A stretch of DNA of 34,608 nucleotides from Chloroflexota bacterium (GTDB taxonomy: Bacteria > Chloroflexota > Anaerolineae > Aggregatilineales > UBA2796), in NCBI GenBank assembly GCA_003695215.1, contig RFIM01000097.1, forward strand, positions 1-34,608. Reading direction: 5' to 3'. Shown piece after piece: positions 34,208 through 34,608 of this stretch. A program made the position numbers and the translations under genes. Numbering within the stretch: the stretch's first letter is position 1; every line of letters starts with the position of its first letter. Below the pieces are notes generated by a model. The model saw only the letters and a program-made list of their open reading frames with translations. It had not been told where the DNA came from and searched no databases.

Positions 34208-34606
34208 ATGCACGTCTCTCAGAATTGGCGTATCAAAGCACAGCGTTACACACTGATCGGCGAGAAGTGCCCTGCCTGCGGCAAGTTCATCTTTCCGCCG
34301 CGCGATATCTGCCCTGAATGCTCGGCTGAAGCAAAGACGGACTATAGCCTGAGCGGCAAGGGCGAAGTCTTCAGCTACACTGTGGTGCAAGAAGCGCCTG
34401 CAGGCTTTGAAGAGCAAGCGCCTTATGTCTTGGCGCTGATCAAGCTGGATGAAGGCCCGCTAGTGACGGCACAGCTGACTGATCTAGACGGCGCACCTGA
34501 GATCGGCATGCGCGTGGAGATGGTGACGCGCAAGCTGCGCGCCGATGGCGCTGACGGCGTGCTGCTCTACGGCTATAAATTCCGCCCTATCTTGCCCGTC
34601 GGCTGA
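34208..34606 (+). CDS. DUF35-type Zn-ribbon/OB-fold protein (acyl-CoA-associated)
   Basis: CPACGKFIFPPRDICPEC then GKGEVFSYTVVQEAPAGFEEQAPYVLALIKLDEGPLVTAQL. Start ATG 34208 preferred over GTG 34199. Confidence 0.88.
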   Translation: MHVSQNWRIKAQRYTLIGEKCPACGKFIFPPRDICPECSAEAKTDYSLSGKGEVFSYTVVQEAPAGFEEQAPYVLALIKLDEGPLVTAQLTDLDGAPEIGMRVEMVTRKLRADGADGVLLYGYKFRPILPVG

Positions 34607-34608
34607 GC

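Noticed and set aside
34001-34417. Minus-strand 138-aa ORF over the DUF35-type genes
   Set aside because: Zinc-ribbon motifs on the + strand are clear; the minus ORF is a shadow.

Overview
The window is about 34.6 kb, GC-rich and gene-dense. Gene content and the Thr-Pro-rich surface-protein style are compatible with a Chloroflexota (Anaerolineae-like) chromosome, but that lineage is inferred only. I see no rRNA, tRNA, CRISPR array, transposase or phage module. Most genes are housekeeping or cell envelope: GAF histidine kinase/PIG-L deacetylase, RtcB-like ligase, SSB, YajC, CcdA-TlpA fusion plus a second TlpA, an operon of three TPR proteins and an orphan solute-binding protein, type III pantothenate kinase, PriA, Hsp20, AroA, a Thr-Pro-stalk lipoprotein, O-antigen ligase, a D-2-hydroxyacid dehydrogenase, a transglutaminase-domain protein, NanE, DoxX, a Tat-exported MBL-fold protein and a tandem DUF35-type pair. 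The least ordinary items are: (1) a predicted single-pass membrane CHAT (caspase-like) protein with a CARDB-like C-terminal half, divergent from a multi-zinc-ribbon/TPR gene; (2) a 709-aa protein with an apparently degenerate NYN domain, an intact NYN nuclease domain and a winged-helix-like tail; (3) an ssb promoter with a GAAC-N4-GTTC SOS-type box between -35 and -10 and a second inverted repeat over the predicted start site; (4) membrane-anchored TPR paralogs with conserved C-X15-C pairs close to thiol-disulfide genes; (5) a promoter and a terminator-like hairpin on the + strand around a minus-strand ORF, suggesting an antisense transcript. I found no clear-cut new multi-gene defence system. 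All functional assignments come from reading motifs by eye.
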